Assembly (NCBI GenBank): GCA_046350295.1
Contig: JAXMAR010000039.1
Coordinates: 12,383 to 76,382 of the forward strand
Direction: 5' to 3'
Source of the DNA: JAXMAR01 sp046350295
Lineage (GTDB): Bacteria > Planctomycetota > Planctomycetia > Gemmatales > Gemmataceae
Length of the DNA: 64,000 nt
The notes under the pieces are model-generated. The model had not been told where the DNA came from. It ran no database searches and saw only the letters and a list, made by a program, of their open reading frames with translations. The translations under genes were made by a program, and so were the position numbers. Each line of letters begins with the position of its first letter. Position 1 is the first letter of the stretch. Shown here in pieces: positions 1-7,890 of the stretch.

Positions 1-123
1 TTGCAGGCGACCCTCCTCCACCTGCTCGGTCTCGACCACGAGCGCCTCACCTTCCATCACGCCGGCCGCGACTACCGCCTGACCGATGTGTATGGCCGCG
101 TGATCGACGCCCTGGTGGCTTGA
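1..123 (+). CDS. DUF1501 family protein, C-terminal fragment
   Basis: This is the last 40 codons of a protein whose beginning lies left of the window. The residues match, nearly position for position, the C-terminus of the complete DUF1501 protein ending at 21828: a Leu-Gly-Leu-Asp-His motif, an Arg-Leu-Thr-Phe motif, then Gly-Arg-Asp-Tyr-Arg-Leu-Thr-Asp-Val. DUF1501 proteins are sulfatase-like, usually Tat-exported, and abundant in planctomycetes, where they tend to sit beside PSCyt1/DUF1549/DUF1553 genes. Their biochemical role is not settled. The stop is TGA at 121-123. The family call rests only on this tail and its match to the in-window paralogue. Confidence 0.8.
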   Translation: MQATLLHLLGLDHERLTFHHAGRDYRLTDVYGRVIDALVA

Positions 124-300
124 CCCTTCTTCCCAGTCGCCGGGTCTGCCAATCCGGCAGCCTGCGGCCCTCCCCCTGTCAGGATGACCGCCCATCCGGC
201 GATCGTTGCCAGACGCTTGTTCATTTCCCATAACAGGTTACGCCTAATCATCATCCAAGGCACGCCACTTGCTATCCCCCTCATCGCCCGAGAAACCAAT

Positions 301-320
301 CACGGTCTGCGCAGACCGTG
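301..320. repeat. 20-bp perfect palindrome upstream of groES
   Basis: CACGGTCTGC is followed directly by its exact reverse complement. It lies about 100 bp before groES. It could be an operator or half of an intergenic repeat. It does not resemble the CIRCE heat-shock operator (TTAGCACTC-N9-GAGTGCTAA). Confidence 0.5.
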
Positions 321-325
321 TTCCC

Positions 326-407
326 GTAGGTCAGGCTTTCCAGCCTCACCCGCCGCTCGAAAGAGACTGAAAACTCGTAAGCCGTCAGCCTGGAAAGGCT
401 GACCTAC
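326..407. repeat. Inverted repeat, GTAGGTCAG/CTGACCTAC family
   Basis: Positions 326-349 (beginning GTAGGTCAGGCTTTCCAG) pair with 384-407 (ending AAAGGCTGACCTAC) with few mismatches, giving a 24-bp stem and a 34-base loop. It ends just before the groES ribosome-binding site (AAGGAG at 410-415), so it would form a large hairpin in the groES leader. It looks like a dispersed intergenic palindrome, but only this copy is in the window. Confidence 0.6.
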
Positions 408-422
408 GCAAGGAGACGGAGC

Positions 423-716
423 ATGAAGGTCAAGCCCTTGGGTGATCGCCTCGTCGTGGAACGCTTCCAGCCCGAAGAGAAAACGGCCGGCGGCATCCTC
501 CTGCCCGATACCGCCAAGAACAAGCCCCAGCGCGGCAAAGTCCTCGCCGTCGGCGACGGCAAGCTCTCCAAGGAAGGCAAACGCCTCCCCCTCCAGGTCA
601 AGGTGGGCGACACCGTCCTCTTCACCACCTGGGCCGGCGACGAATACAAGGACCACAGGGGCGAAAACATCCTGCTGATGCGCGAAGAAGACGTTCTCGC
701 CGTCGTGGATGAGTAG
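423..716 (+). CDS. groS: Co-chaperonin GroES (Hsp10)
   Basis: GroES forms the heptameric lid of the GroEL folding chamber in the cytoplasm. The 97-residue product has the family's usual length. It opens with the characteristic Lys-Pro-Leu-Gly-Asp-Arg, has the GroEL-binding mobile loop with Ala-Gly-Gly-Ile near residues 25-28, and a Gly-Asp-x-Val-Leu-Phe strand later on. AAGGAG at 410-415 sits seven bases before the ATG. groEL starts only at 1722. Three small ORFs, including a hicB-hicA pair, lie between them, which is not the usual compact groESL layout. No CIRCE operator was found upstream. Confidence 0.97.
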   Translation: MKVKPLGDRLVVERFQPEEKTAGGILLPDTAKNKPQRGKVLAVGDGKLSKEGKRLPLQVKVGDTVLFTTWAGDEYKDHRGENILLMREEDVLAVVDE

Positions 717-839
717 GTCCCGTTTCGAAGGAGGGCTGGTCCGACAGTCGGAAGGAGAAAGTCTTGCAGAGACGGTCCCCTCCGCCCTTGTGGGGGAGGG
801 CTAGGGCGGGGGTGACCCAACCCTGACGGAGCGGATGTC

Positions 840-1232
840 ATGCTCGTCGACGTGCAACTGACAAACTACGACGACCTGATCGCCGCCGAGCATGGATGGC
901 TGACGCCCGACGAAGTTCGCCACGTGTCCACCCAGGCCTCGGTCGACAAGAAGAACAGTTACCTCGCTCTGCCCGAAGACATCGTGGAGAAACTTGGCAT
1001 GCGGATCGTCGACAGGCCCAAGGTTCTTTGCAGCGACGGCGCCAGGCGCCCGCGAGCCGAATATGTTTACCTGGAACTATTGGGCCGGCACGGCGTGTTC
1101 AACGCAACCGTGAGGCCGAAAGGTGAAACGGCAGTCGTCGGTACGATCGTTCTGAACGAGTTGGACCTGGTCGACGATCAGAACGGCTTGGCGCCACCAG
1201 ATCCTGATTACGTCGTCGTGGAGATTGAATGA
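840..1232 (+). CDS. Retropepsin-like (clan AA) fold protein, active-site motif degenerate
   Basis: A 130-residue protein whose layout resembles small bacterial clan AA aspartic-protease-like proteins often found near toxin-antitoxin genes. An N-terminal strand (Val-Asp-Val-Gln-Leu) is followed by a segment around residues 32-52 matching the place where the family has its Asp-Thr-Gly and a Leu-Ala-Leu-Pro motif. Here the Leu-Ala-Leu-Pro-Glu-Asp part is present, but the catalytic Asp-Thr/Ser-Gly is replaced by Asp-Lys-Lys-Asn-Ser. Near the C-terminus there is an Asn-Glu-Leu-Asp-Leu-Val-Asp segment and a Pro-Asp-Pro-Asp tail typical of these proteins. The stop overlaps the start region of hicB, so the two are probably co-transcribed. 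If the alignment is right the protein is catalytically inactive. The family call is by motif and is tentative. Confidence 0.6.
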   Translation: MLVDVQLTNYDDLIAAEHGWLTPDEVRHVSTQASVDKKNSYLALPEDIVEKLGMRIVDRPKVLCSDGARRPRAEYVYLELLGRHGVFNATVRPKGETAVVGTIVLNELDLVDDQNGLAPPDPDYVVVEIE

Positions 1233-1233
1233 C

Positions 1234-1437
1234 GTGAAACTCAAAGCCCTCATCCACCCCGCCGAGGAAGGCGGCTTCTGGGCCGAAGTCCCCGCCCTCC
1301 CGGGCTGCGTCTCGGAAGGCGATACCTTCGACGAGACCGTCGCCAACATCCGCGAAGCCGCGGAAGGCTGGCTGGAAGTCGCCGCCGAACGCGCGAACCC
1401 CGACGCTCAGACCCAGGTGGTGGAGGTCGAGGTGTGA
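1234..1437 (+). CDS. hicB: HicB-family antitoxin
   Basis: A 67-residue protein with the HicB partial RNase-H-like fold. It has an N-terminal strand, then Glu-Gly-Gly-Phe-Trp-Ala-Glu-Val-Pro-Ala-Leu-Pro-Gly-Cys, then Ser-Glu-Gly-Asp-Thr-Phe-Asp-Glu, then a long amphipathic helix. HicB antitoxins bind and silence HicA mRNA interferases. The GTG at 1234 is chosen because GGAG at 1219-1222 is correctly spaced for it; a TTG at 1225 would be too close. No C-terminal DNA-binding domain is visible, so autoregulation may need another partner. The stop codon overlaps the hicA start. Confidence 0.88.
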   Translation: MKLKALIHPAEEGGFWAEVPALPGCVSEGDTFDETVANIREAAEGWLEVAAERANPDAQTQVVEVEV

Positions 1438-1643
1438 AAGCAATTTCCGGCAAGGCAATGTGCAAAGTCCTTGAGCGGAACGGCTGGGAGTTGAAACGGA
1501 CGAAATCCAGCCACCATATTTACGGCAAGCCAGGGGTAGATGTGATTGTCACCGTCCCCGTCCATGGAAATCGTGACCTCAGGACCGGTACCCAGAAGAA
1601 GATCATGAAGGATGCCGGTCTGACTGAAAACGACCTGACATAG
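1434..1643 (+). CDS. hicA: HicA-family mRNA interferase toxin
   Basis: A 69-residue protein with the dsRBD-like HicA fold. It has Leu-Glu-Arg-Asn-Gly-Trp-Glu then Arg-Thr-Lys-Ser-Ser-His-His near residues 22-28, which carries the catalytic histidine, then Val-Pro-Val-His-Gly-Asn-Arg-Asp-Leu and a C-terminal Leu-Thr-Glu-Asn-Asp-Leu. HicA toxins cleave mRNA and are held inactive by HicB. The GTG start overlaps the hicB TGA as GTGTGA, so translation is coupled. The order antitoxin then toxin is the reverse of the commonest hicA-hicB order. The pair sits between groES and groEL on the same strand. Confidence 0.9.
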   Translation: MKAISGKAMCKVLERNGWELKRTKSSHHIYGKPGVDVIVTVPVHGNRDLRTGTQKKIMKDAGLTENDLT

Positions 1644-1721
1644 AACCAATCAGGCCGGAAAAACCCTTCCGTGTATTCCGTGGTAGAAAAACGAAACCAA
1701 CGTATCCCATAAGGAGTGAAA

Positions 1722-3344
<1,623 letters not shown>

Positions 3345-3477
3345 GTGGTTCCATCCGGCGCGCATTGATGCGAGTAATCGCGATGCGAAGGCCGGCGAAA
3401 TGCAACTACGGGCCTGGGTGACGAAAGTTGCCCGGGCCTATTTTGAATCCCGTAAATCGGATTGGTGGAGGGAAAAC

Positions 3478-4479
3478 ATGGAGACGTTTTCTAAGGTCCT
3501 AATGACAACGCTTGTAGATAAGCGAAACACTCTCTTCACGAGGGAGGCGCTGGACTCGGCGGCAGCCTGCATAAACGAGTCACCATCGGTGGTTCCAATT
3601 TGTGTCGAGCATGATCGGACCATCCCTCCTTTGGGCCATGTTGTTCGCGCATGGGTCGAGCCGCTGCCGAATCATGACGGCCACTATCAGCTCGTGACCG
3701 AAAACCGCATATTTGAGGAAAGAGAGACGCTAACGCTCAAGGATGGGACCGTCTTATGCCGAGAATCCAGCCACCACCTTCGCAAGCCATTTCGGCTTCC
3801 AGGCGCGGACCGCGATAAGGTTGTCCTGACGTACGACATGAATGGGTTCCAAAGTGAGGACGAGAAGGATCGTTTCTTGGCAGAATTGCGCGCGGGAGGC
3901 ACGATTGACTTCGATGCCCGCCCGCATGTGCGACGTTCTCTCCTGCCCGATCCTGAATTGGTGATGAGCATCCCCTTTGGGGTGCTTATATATCACCTGG
4001 CGAAACCTCTTGCCGTGAGTGTGGGCAGGCAATTGTCCGACCTTGTCGGACGAGAACTGGCCGAGGACGTGAGCGGACTGTACAAGCTTATTAAGAAGGC
4101 CGTGAAGAGATTGGCAGCGTACGCGATTCCGAGGAATCGACCGAAGACCTATATCTTTGAGATTGGTGGCGTCGACCCGCTTCTAGAACTCATCGCGCGC
4201 GGAAATGATCCGGATCTGATCATCCGGGCGCTAATGGACAATCCTCAACAGATATCCGATCTGATGGAACGCGCGAAGGAGATGCAGGCTGCGTTTGGTG
4301 CAGACAGGGTTCAGTTCCTACTGGCTGATGAGGGAGTTTGGAGATTCAACTTCCTGACTACGCGAGAGGGAAAGGTCATCGGAACCAAGCAAAGTTACGC
4401 GCGTCGCGCCGAAGTATTGAAAGTGGTCTTTTCTGAATGCCAAGCCGAGCCAACCGGTGACGAAACCGAAGGCAACTGA
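3478..4479 (+). CDS. Hypothetical protein, weakly prohead-protease-like N-terminus
   Basis: A 333-residue protein with no confident family. The ATG at 3478 is chosen because GGAGGG lies just before it; the frame stays open further upstream but without a good start. The first ~110 residues contain Val-Pro-Ile-Cys-Val-Glu-His-Asp-Arg then Leu-Gly-His-Val-Val, faintly like the His-Asp/Gly-x-Val pattern of phage prohead proteases (S78-like). That is a weak visual match. The middle has a hydrophobic stretch (Pro-Phe-Gly-Val-Leu-Ile-Tyr) and the C-terminal third is charged and helical. Third codon positions look less G+C-rich than in groEL, which suggests horizontal acquisition. It shares no operon with groEL. 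Confidence 0.55.
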   Translation: METFSKVLMTTLVDKRNTLFTREALDSAAACINESPSVVPICVEHDRTIPPLGHVVRAWVEPLPNHDGHYQLVTENRIFEERETLTLKDGTVLCRESSHHLRKPFRLPGADRDKVVLTYDMNGFQSEDEKDRFLAELRAGGTIDFDARPHVRRSLLPDPELVMSIPFGVLIYHLAKPLAVSVGRQLSDLVGRELAEDVSGLYKLIKKAVKRLAAYAIPRNRPKTYIFEIGGVDPLLELIARGNDPDLIIRALMDNPQQISDLMERAKEMQAAFGADRVQFLLADEGVWRFNFLTTREGKVIGTKQSYARRAEVLKVVFSECQAEPTGDETEGN

Positions 4480-4580
4480 TTACGACTCAGGTGCCCGAGG
4501 CTGACGCCTTTCGTTTGGCAAGAAACCAAGTGGCCAATACGCGAACGTCATGCCCTTGGTCAAGATGCCGTCGCGCCGGG

Positions 4581-4612
4581 GTGCCATGGCCACGCCTCTG
4601 CGTGGCCATGGC
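4581..4612. repeat. REP-like palindrome, variant copy
   Basis: GTGCCATGGCCACG, a six-base loop and CGTGGCCATGG form a near-perfect hairpin. It is a diverged member of the family whose standard form (CCATGCCCACG-gctttg-CGTGGGCATGG) occurs six more times between 5637 and 6813, around the RAYT gene. Confidence 0.75.
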
Positions 4613-4647
4613 TGAACGCGCCGCGCCCTTCAGCCGCACCTCGCATT

Positions 4648-5076
4648 TCAGGCCGGGATGCTGTCCATCAATTGGGATGAGAGCGCACCTTTTTTTCCTC
4701 CATTCCATGGTGGGCTCAAGACAGAGATAAGACCGCCCTCAAGCTCTCCGCCGCCGGGAAAGACAAAGACAAGCACCTCATGTTCTTGGTCTAGGTGTTT
4801 TCGGATCAATCTGTTATTGGCGATATTCGTGGTTGCCCCGTTCGCGGCTGTCCTGGGCGGCGTCCTGTATCGCTGCATTCTCTCCCGAAAGGTTAGGACG
4901 GTCTTTCCGATGTACATCAACTCGTTGTTGACCACGAACGCGTAAGCCCCGCACGCCGCGTGGTATGACTCGTCCATCTCGCATTTGATGCGAGTGCCAT
5001 CAAATGTCCAACGTCCGGCAAAGACAAAGCCGAGGTTCTTGATCCACGCCACTTTGTCGTTCAACTCTTCAATCAT
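4648..5076 (-). CDS. GIY-YIG nuclease-like protein
   Basis: A 142-residue protein whose centre matches a GIY-YIG nuclease core: Gly-Ala-Tyr near residues 43-45 and Tyr-Ile-Gly-Lys-Thr at 55-59. These are followed by an Arg-rich helix (Phe-Arg-Glu-Arg-Met-Gln-Arg-Tyr), an Asn-Asn-Arg-Leu-Ile-Arg segment, and a Leu-Glu-Gly-Gly-Leu-Ile-Ser helix holding the expected acidic residue. The C-terminal Pro-Pro-Trp-Asn-Gly resembles that of stand-alone GIY-YIG proteins. The ATG at 5076 has AGAGG upstream. The frame continues upstream into the repeat island, but that extension is repeat sequence. It may be a restriction, repair or mobile-element-linked nuclease. The neighbouring REP/RAYT island suggests a mobile neighbourhood. 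Confidence 0.68.
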   Translation of the reverse strand: MIEELNDKVAWIKNLGFVFAGRWTFDGTRIKCEMDESYHAACGAYAFVVNNELMYIGKTVLTFRERMQRYRTPPRTAANGATTNIANNRLIRKHLDQEHEVLVFVFPGGGELEGGLISVLSPPWNGGKKGALSSQLMDSIPA

Positions 5077-5439
5077 GGTAAGCCTCTTGAGACGGGGAAA
5101 GGGGACGCTTGCGACACAATGAAGTGTTCGCAGGACATGGACGCCGGACAAGGCCGCTGAGGCATTTTGTTCAAAAAAAGATTTGCATAAGATGCATCTG
5201 GCATAATGAGATACGGCAGACGCACCTGAGTATCCTAGATGAGCTGGTAGAGTAGTAGAGTAGTAGAGTAGTAGAGTAGTAGAGTAGCTAAGGATGGAGC
5301 AGTAGCTACAGTGTAATAGATGCAGTGTGGAGCAGATACTACTAATCACTGCACAGCTGTCAAATCGCCTCGGTGCCATGTCCACCGGCGGGGTGGCATA
5401 TCCGGCTTCGGATAACGCCATCGAAACAGCGTGCCATGC
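5077..5439. other. Intergenic region with an 8-bp tandem array
   Basis: No convincing gene was seen on either strand. The stretch is more A+T-rich than its surroundings (for example around 5168-5210) and holds the promoter side of the leftward GIY-YIG gene. Its one structured element is the tandem array at 5247-5286. The right end runs into the first composite repeat. Confidence 0.5.
5247..5286. repeat. Tandem repeat, five perfect copies of GTAGAGTA
   Basis: Five uninterrupted 8-base units without spacers, so not a CRISPR. Perfect short arrays of this kind usually vary in copy number by slippage. Confidence 0.95.
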
Positions 5440-5629
5440 TTTGGCGGGTAAGATCAGGGCTCTTGAAAGCGCCCGCTGCCAGCGCCAAAGCATGCGGTCC
5501 CTCAGCCGGCGAGCGCGTCTCTCGCCTCGCCGCCTGGCGCCTCGTTGCCCGTCAGGCCGCATGCTTTGGCGGCGCGAGCCGATGGCGCCCTGGCCCCCGG
5601 CCCTAGCCGCCAAAGCATGGCACGCGGCG
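5440..5629. repeat. Composite REP-type repeat, left copy (~190 bp)
   Basis: A direct repeat of 6886-7069; long blocks such as GATCAGGGCTCTTGAAAGCG are identical in both. Each copy contains alternating ATGCTTTGGCGG and CCGCCAAAGCAT half-palindromes, so it is itself a cluster of inverted elements. The two copies bracket the RAYT gene and its REP palindromes. Confidence 0.85.
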
Positions 5630-5636
5630 CGGACGT

Positions 5637-5668
5637 GTGCCATGCCCACGGCTTTGCGTGGGCATGGC
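5637..5668. repeat. REP-like palindrome, forward copy 1
   Basis: GTGCCATGCCCACG, loop gctttg, then CGTGGGCATGG: a perfect 11-bp stem. It is the standard member of the family around the RAYT gene. Confidence 0.85.
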
Positions 5669-5708
5669 GGGGCCTGAGGCGGGGAACTGGCGCCTTCAGT
5701 CTTGCCCC

Positions 5709-5758
5709 CATGCCCACGCAAAGCCAGGGTGCCATGCCCAGGGCTTTGCGTGGGCATG
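5709..5758. repeat. REP-like palindromes, inverted pair
   Basis: A reverse-oriented half copy (CATGCCCACGCAAAGCC at 5709-5725) is followed at once by a forward copy (5729-5758, stem with one mismatch). The back-to-back arrangement is like the paired REPs (BIMEs) of enterobacteria. Confidence 0.8.
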
Positions 5759-5813
5759 TGAGAGACATGACAAGAAGCAAAGAGTGCGGCCACACCGCCA
5801 GCGTGCCGCAAGC

Positions 5814-5844
5814 GTGCCATGCCCACGGCTTTGCGTGGGCATGG
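5814..5844. repeat. REP-like palindrome, forward copy
   Basis: GTGCCATGCCCACG, loop gctttg, CGTGGGCATGG; identical in its core to the copy at 5637. Confidence 0.85.
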
Positions 5845-5892
5845 GGCTGGCCTCGCGAGCGGTGCGTCTCTCCCCTCGGATCGGGTCGTTCG

Positions 5893-5922
5893 CATGCCCA
5901 CGCAAAGCCGTGGGCATGGCAC
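5893..5922. repeat. REP-like palindrome, reverse copy (left flank of RAYT)
   Basis: CATGCCCACG, loop caaagc, CGTGGGCATGGCAC, so the loop marks the reverse orientation. It is the last REP before the RAYT start at 6075. With the forward copy at 6704 it gives the transposase oppositely oriented flanks. Confidence 0.85.
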
Positions 5923-6074
5923 GCATCAAGTTCCCCCGCGGCGCCGTTTCCCGCTACCCCATTTCCCGGCACGCGTTTCCCTTTCTTGACTTGAAGCGCT
6001 TTTCCGTTTGGCGTCGTCCGGCCCATTGGCGTATTCTGTCCTCCACCGGATTCATCTCTGCAAGGGGGCGACTC

Positions 6075-6650
6075 GTGGCAAACCGCAAGCGTTGCAAGCG
6101 TTACAACAATCCCGGCGACGCTCATTCGCTGACGTTCTCCTGCTTTCGCCGGCAGCCCTTCTTGAGCAAGGATCGCAGTTGCGGCTGGTTGATCGAGGCG
6201 ATCGACCGGGCGCGCGAGAAGCTGGCGTTTCACGTCTGGGCCTACGTCATCATGCCGGAGCACGCCCATCTCCTCGTCTGGCCCACGGTGAAGGAATACG
6301 ACATCAGCGACGCGCTGAATTCGATCAAGCAATCGGTGGCGAAGCGGGCGCTTGTGTTCGTGCGGCGCGAGGCGCCCGGCTTTCTGGCCAGCATGGAGGA
6401 CCGGCAACCCAATGGCGACGTGCACTACCGTTTCTGGCAGCGAGGCGGGGGCTTCGACCGTAACGTCGTCGAGCCGGCCACCGTGTACGCCCTGATCGAT
6501 TACATCCACAACAATCCGGTTCGCCGCGGCCTGTGCGCGAAGCCCGAAGGCTGGCTCTGGTCCAGTGCGGCCGATCACCTCGGTTTGCGCGCGGGGCCGT
6601 TGCGGCTGGATCGGGAGTCGTTGCCGCCGCTGGTTGTGACGGTGAAGTGA
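6075..6650 (+). CDS. REP-associated tyrosine transposase (RAYT, Y1/HUH family)
   Basis: A 191-residue single-domain HUH transposase. The metal-binding His-Ala-His lies at residues 63-65 in a Met-Pro-Glu-His-Ala-His-Leu-Leu-Val context. The probable nucleophile is Tyr143 in Asp-Tyr-Ile-His-Asn-Asn-Pro-Val, the RAYT signature. The late Trp-Leu-Trp-Ser-Ser-Ala motif is also typical. RAYTs cut and join single-stranded DNA at REP palindromes and are thought to disperse them. GTG at 6075 is chosen because AGGGGGCG lies about six bases upstream. The gene is flanked on both sides by REP-like palindromes and by two copies of a ~190-bp composite repeat, the expected setting for an active RAYT/REP pair. 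The reading frame is intact. Confidence 0.92.
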   Translation: MANRKRCKRYNNPGDAHSLTFSCFRRQPFLSKDRSCGWLIEAIDRAREKLAFHVWAYVIMPEHAHLLVWPTVKEYDISDALNSIKQSVAKRALVFVRREAPGFLASMEDRQPNGDVHYRFWQRGGGFDRNVVEPATVYALIDYIHNNPVRRGLCAKPEGWLWSSAADHLGLRAGPLRLDRESLPPLVVTVK

Positions 6651-6660
6651 CAGCGTGCAG

Positions 6661-6708
6661 ATGCATGCCGCGTGCCATGCATGCCGCGTGCCGTGCGTGC
6701 CGCGTGCC
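6661..6708. repeat. Three 16-bp tandem units after the RAYT gene
   Basis: ATGCATGCCGCGTGCC occurs twice exactly, then once with two changes. The third unit runs into the next REP palindrome and shares its GTGCC start, so it may be a by-product of REP amplification. Confidence 0.8.
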
Positions 6709-6733
6709 ATGCCCACGGCTTTGCGTGGGCATG
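6704..6733. repeat. REP-like palindrome, forward copy (right flank of RAYT)
   Basis: GTGCCATGCCCACG, loop gctttg, CGTGGGCATG. It is the first REP downstream of the RAYT stop, opposite in orientation to the copy at 5893. Confidence 0.85.
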
Positions 6734-6783
6734 CGAGGGACGGCGTCCGGATGTCTGGGACCAAATCTTCCGAAGAACAACCC

Positions 6784-6813
6784 CATGCCCACGCAAAGCC
6801 GTGGGCATGGCAC
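6784..6813. repeat. REP-like palindrome, reverse copy
   Basis: CATGCCCACG, loop caaagc, CGTGGGCATGGCAC. It forms an inverted pair with the copy at 6704, 50 bp to the left. Confidence 0.85.
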
Positions 6814-6885
6814 GCAGCACGCAGCACGCAGTGAAAATGCGTTGCAGAATCGGCTGCAATCTATTTGGTCGATGCGGCGTCACGG

Positions 6886-7069
6886 TTTGGCGGGTGCGAT
6901 CAGGGCTCTTGAAAGCGCCCGCTGCCACCGCCAAAGCATGCGGTCCCTCAGCCGGCGAGCGCGTCTCTCGCCTCGCTGCCTGGCGCCACGTTGTCCGTCA
7001 TGCCGCATGCTTTGGCGGCGCCGGCTGATGGCCCTGACCCGCGAGCGGCCAAAGCATGGCACGCGGCGG
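6886..7069. repeat. Composite REP-type repeat, right copy (~184 bp)
   Basis: A direct repeat of 5440-5629 with scattered substitutions and a few indels. Both copies end in CAAAGCATGGCACGCGGCG or a close variant. They bound a ~1.6-kb segment containing the RAYT gene and could be the ends of a non-autonomous or composite unit. Confidence 0.85.
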
Positions 7070-7139
7070 CTTTCCCGAAACTTCGCCACCTCGTGGCCCA
7101 ACAAATGTCGCGGGCCTTGGAAGAGTTTTTCGTCTGCGT

Positions 7140-7265
7140 TCAGCGTTTGTGCGTGGCGGCGTTCGTTTGCGACTGCTGGCTCTTGGGCATGCCCAGGCGG
7201 GAGTCGAACATCGGTCCGGCCAGTAGCGTCCAGAGGGCGATGATCGCGATCCAGCGGAATTCCAT
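7140..7265 (-). CDS. Small hydrophobic protein, possibly exported
   Basis: A 41-residue peptide with one N-terminal hydrophobic segment (residues 3-18: Phe-Arg-Trp-Ile-Ala-Ile-Ile-Ala-Leu-Trp-Thr-Leu-Leu-Ala-Gly-Pro) and a short polar tail rich in Ser, Gln and Lys. The ATG at 7265 has GAGAG upstream. The hydrophobic part could be a signal peptide or a single membrane anchor. Similar tiny proteins occur in other planctomycetes, but I cannot name a function. The right composite repeat ends 70 bp from its stop codon. Confidence 0.55.
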   Translation of the reverse strand: MEFRWIAIIALWTLLAGPMFDSRLGMPKSQQSQTNAATHKR

Positions 7266-7788
7266 GTTTACATCTCTCGGAAAGATGGAGAGCATGCTTG
7301 GGGCAAGGGAGGAATGCAAGCCGCGCGCCGGGGGAAGGGAGGGCAAAGACATAATCGGAGCATGTGTCGCAAGTCGCTTCCCCACTTGCGTTTGTTAGAT
7401 CGGACCGAGGGCGGCCTCATCTTGACGGCAATCGGCCGGCGTATCGCCGACCTATCAGCCGAAGCGCAAACGACGTTCATCTTTGGAAGCGCCGCAGCCG
7501 GCTGTTGTGCTTTTTTCCTTCTCGTAATGGAAAAAAATGCAATCCGGGGCGCCTGACCGGTGGCGACGCCAAAAACGACGGCGTGGTGTTATTCCTTCCT
7601 TTTCCTTGCAGTGATTGGGCTTGCGCCCGGACCTGTATCCATGTCCGGTTTTTTGGCATGCCATCTGCTACAAAGTGACGCACAGCTAGCGATTGCAACC
7701 ATGAAACGGGGCTGGCAGAGAAGAGGCTCCGGCCAGGCGGCGAAAGGGCGAACCGGAACACGCCCTTGTGCCGCCGGCGAATACAAAG
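7266..7788. other. Intergenic region without a recognised gene
   Basis: About 520 bp between the divergent small protein at 7140-7265 and the acyl-CoA dehydrogenase-like gene. Open frames exist on both strands but have no family likeness or planctomycete-like codon use. A T-run lies near 7510-7516. It may hold an RNA gene, given the strong terminator at its right end. Confidence 0.4.
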
Positions 7789-7823
7789 ACACCCGCGCCA
7801 CCGGCGCGGGTGTTTCTTTCTTT
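7789..7823 (+). terminator. Rho-independent terminator-like hairpin
   Basis: ACACCCGCGCC (7789-7799), a three-base loop and GGCGCGGGTGT (7803-7813) form a perfect 11-bp stem, followed by TTCTTTCTTT. It reads in the plus direction and ends 67 bp before the ATG at 7891. With no coding gene directly upstream on this strand, it may end an unannotated transcript or act as an attenuator in the leader of the next gene. Confidence 0.65.
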
Positions 7824-7890
7824 GGCGCCGGCGCAGGATGCGTCACGGGAAGCGAAGGAACGTGCCACCGCATTCCAACGAGGCTGCGTG

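Noticed and set aside
124..422. CIRCE heat-shock operator upstream of groES
   Set aside because: No TTAGCACTC-N9-GAGTGCTAA or near match was found; the inverted repeats present have unrelated sequences.
5247..5286. Possible CRISPR array
   Set aside because: Octamer units are contiguous with no spacers; nothing Cas-like nearby. The arrays at 46200 and 55016 also lack spacers.
5502..6827. Long leftward frame through the RAYT island
   Set aside because: Encoded by the repeated palindromes and the reverse strand of the RAYT gene; the product is repetitive and Arg/Ala/Cys/His-rich.
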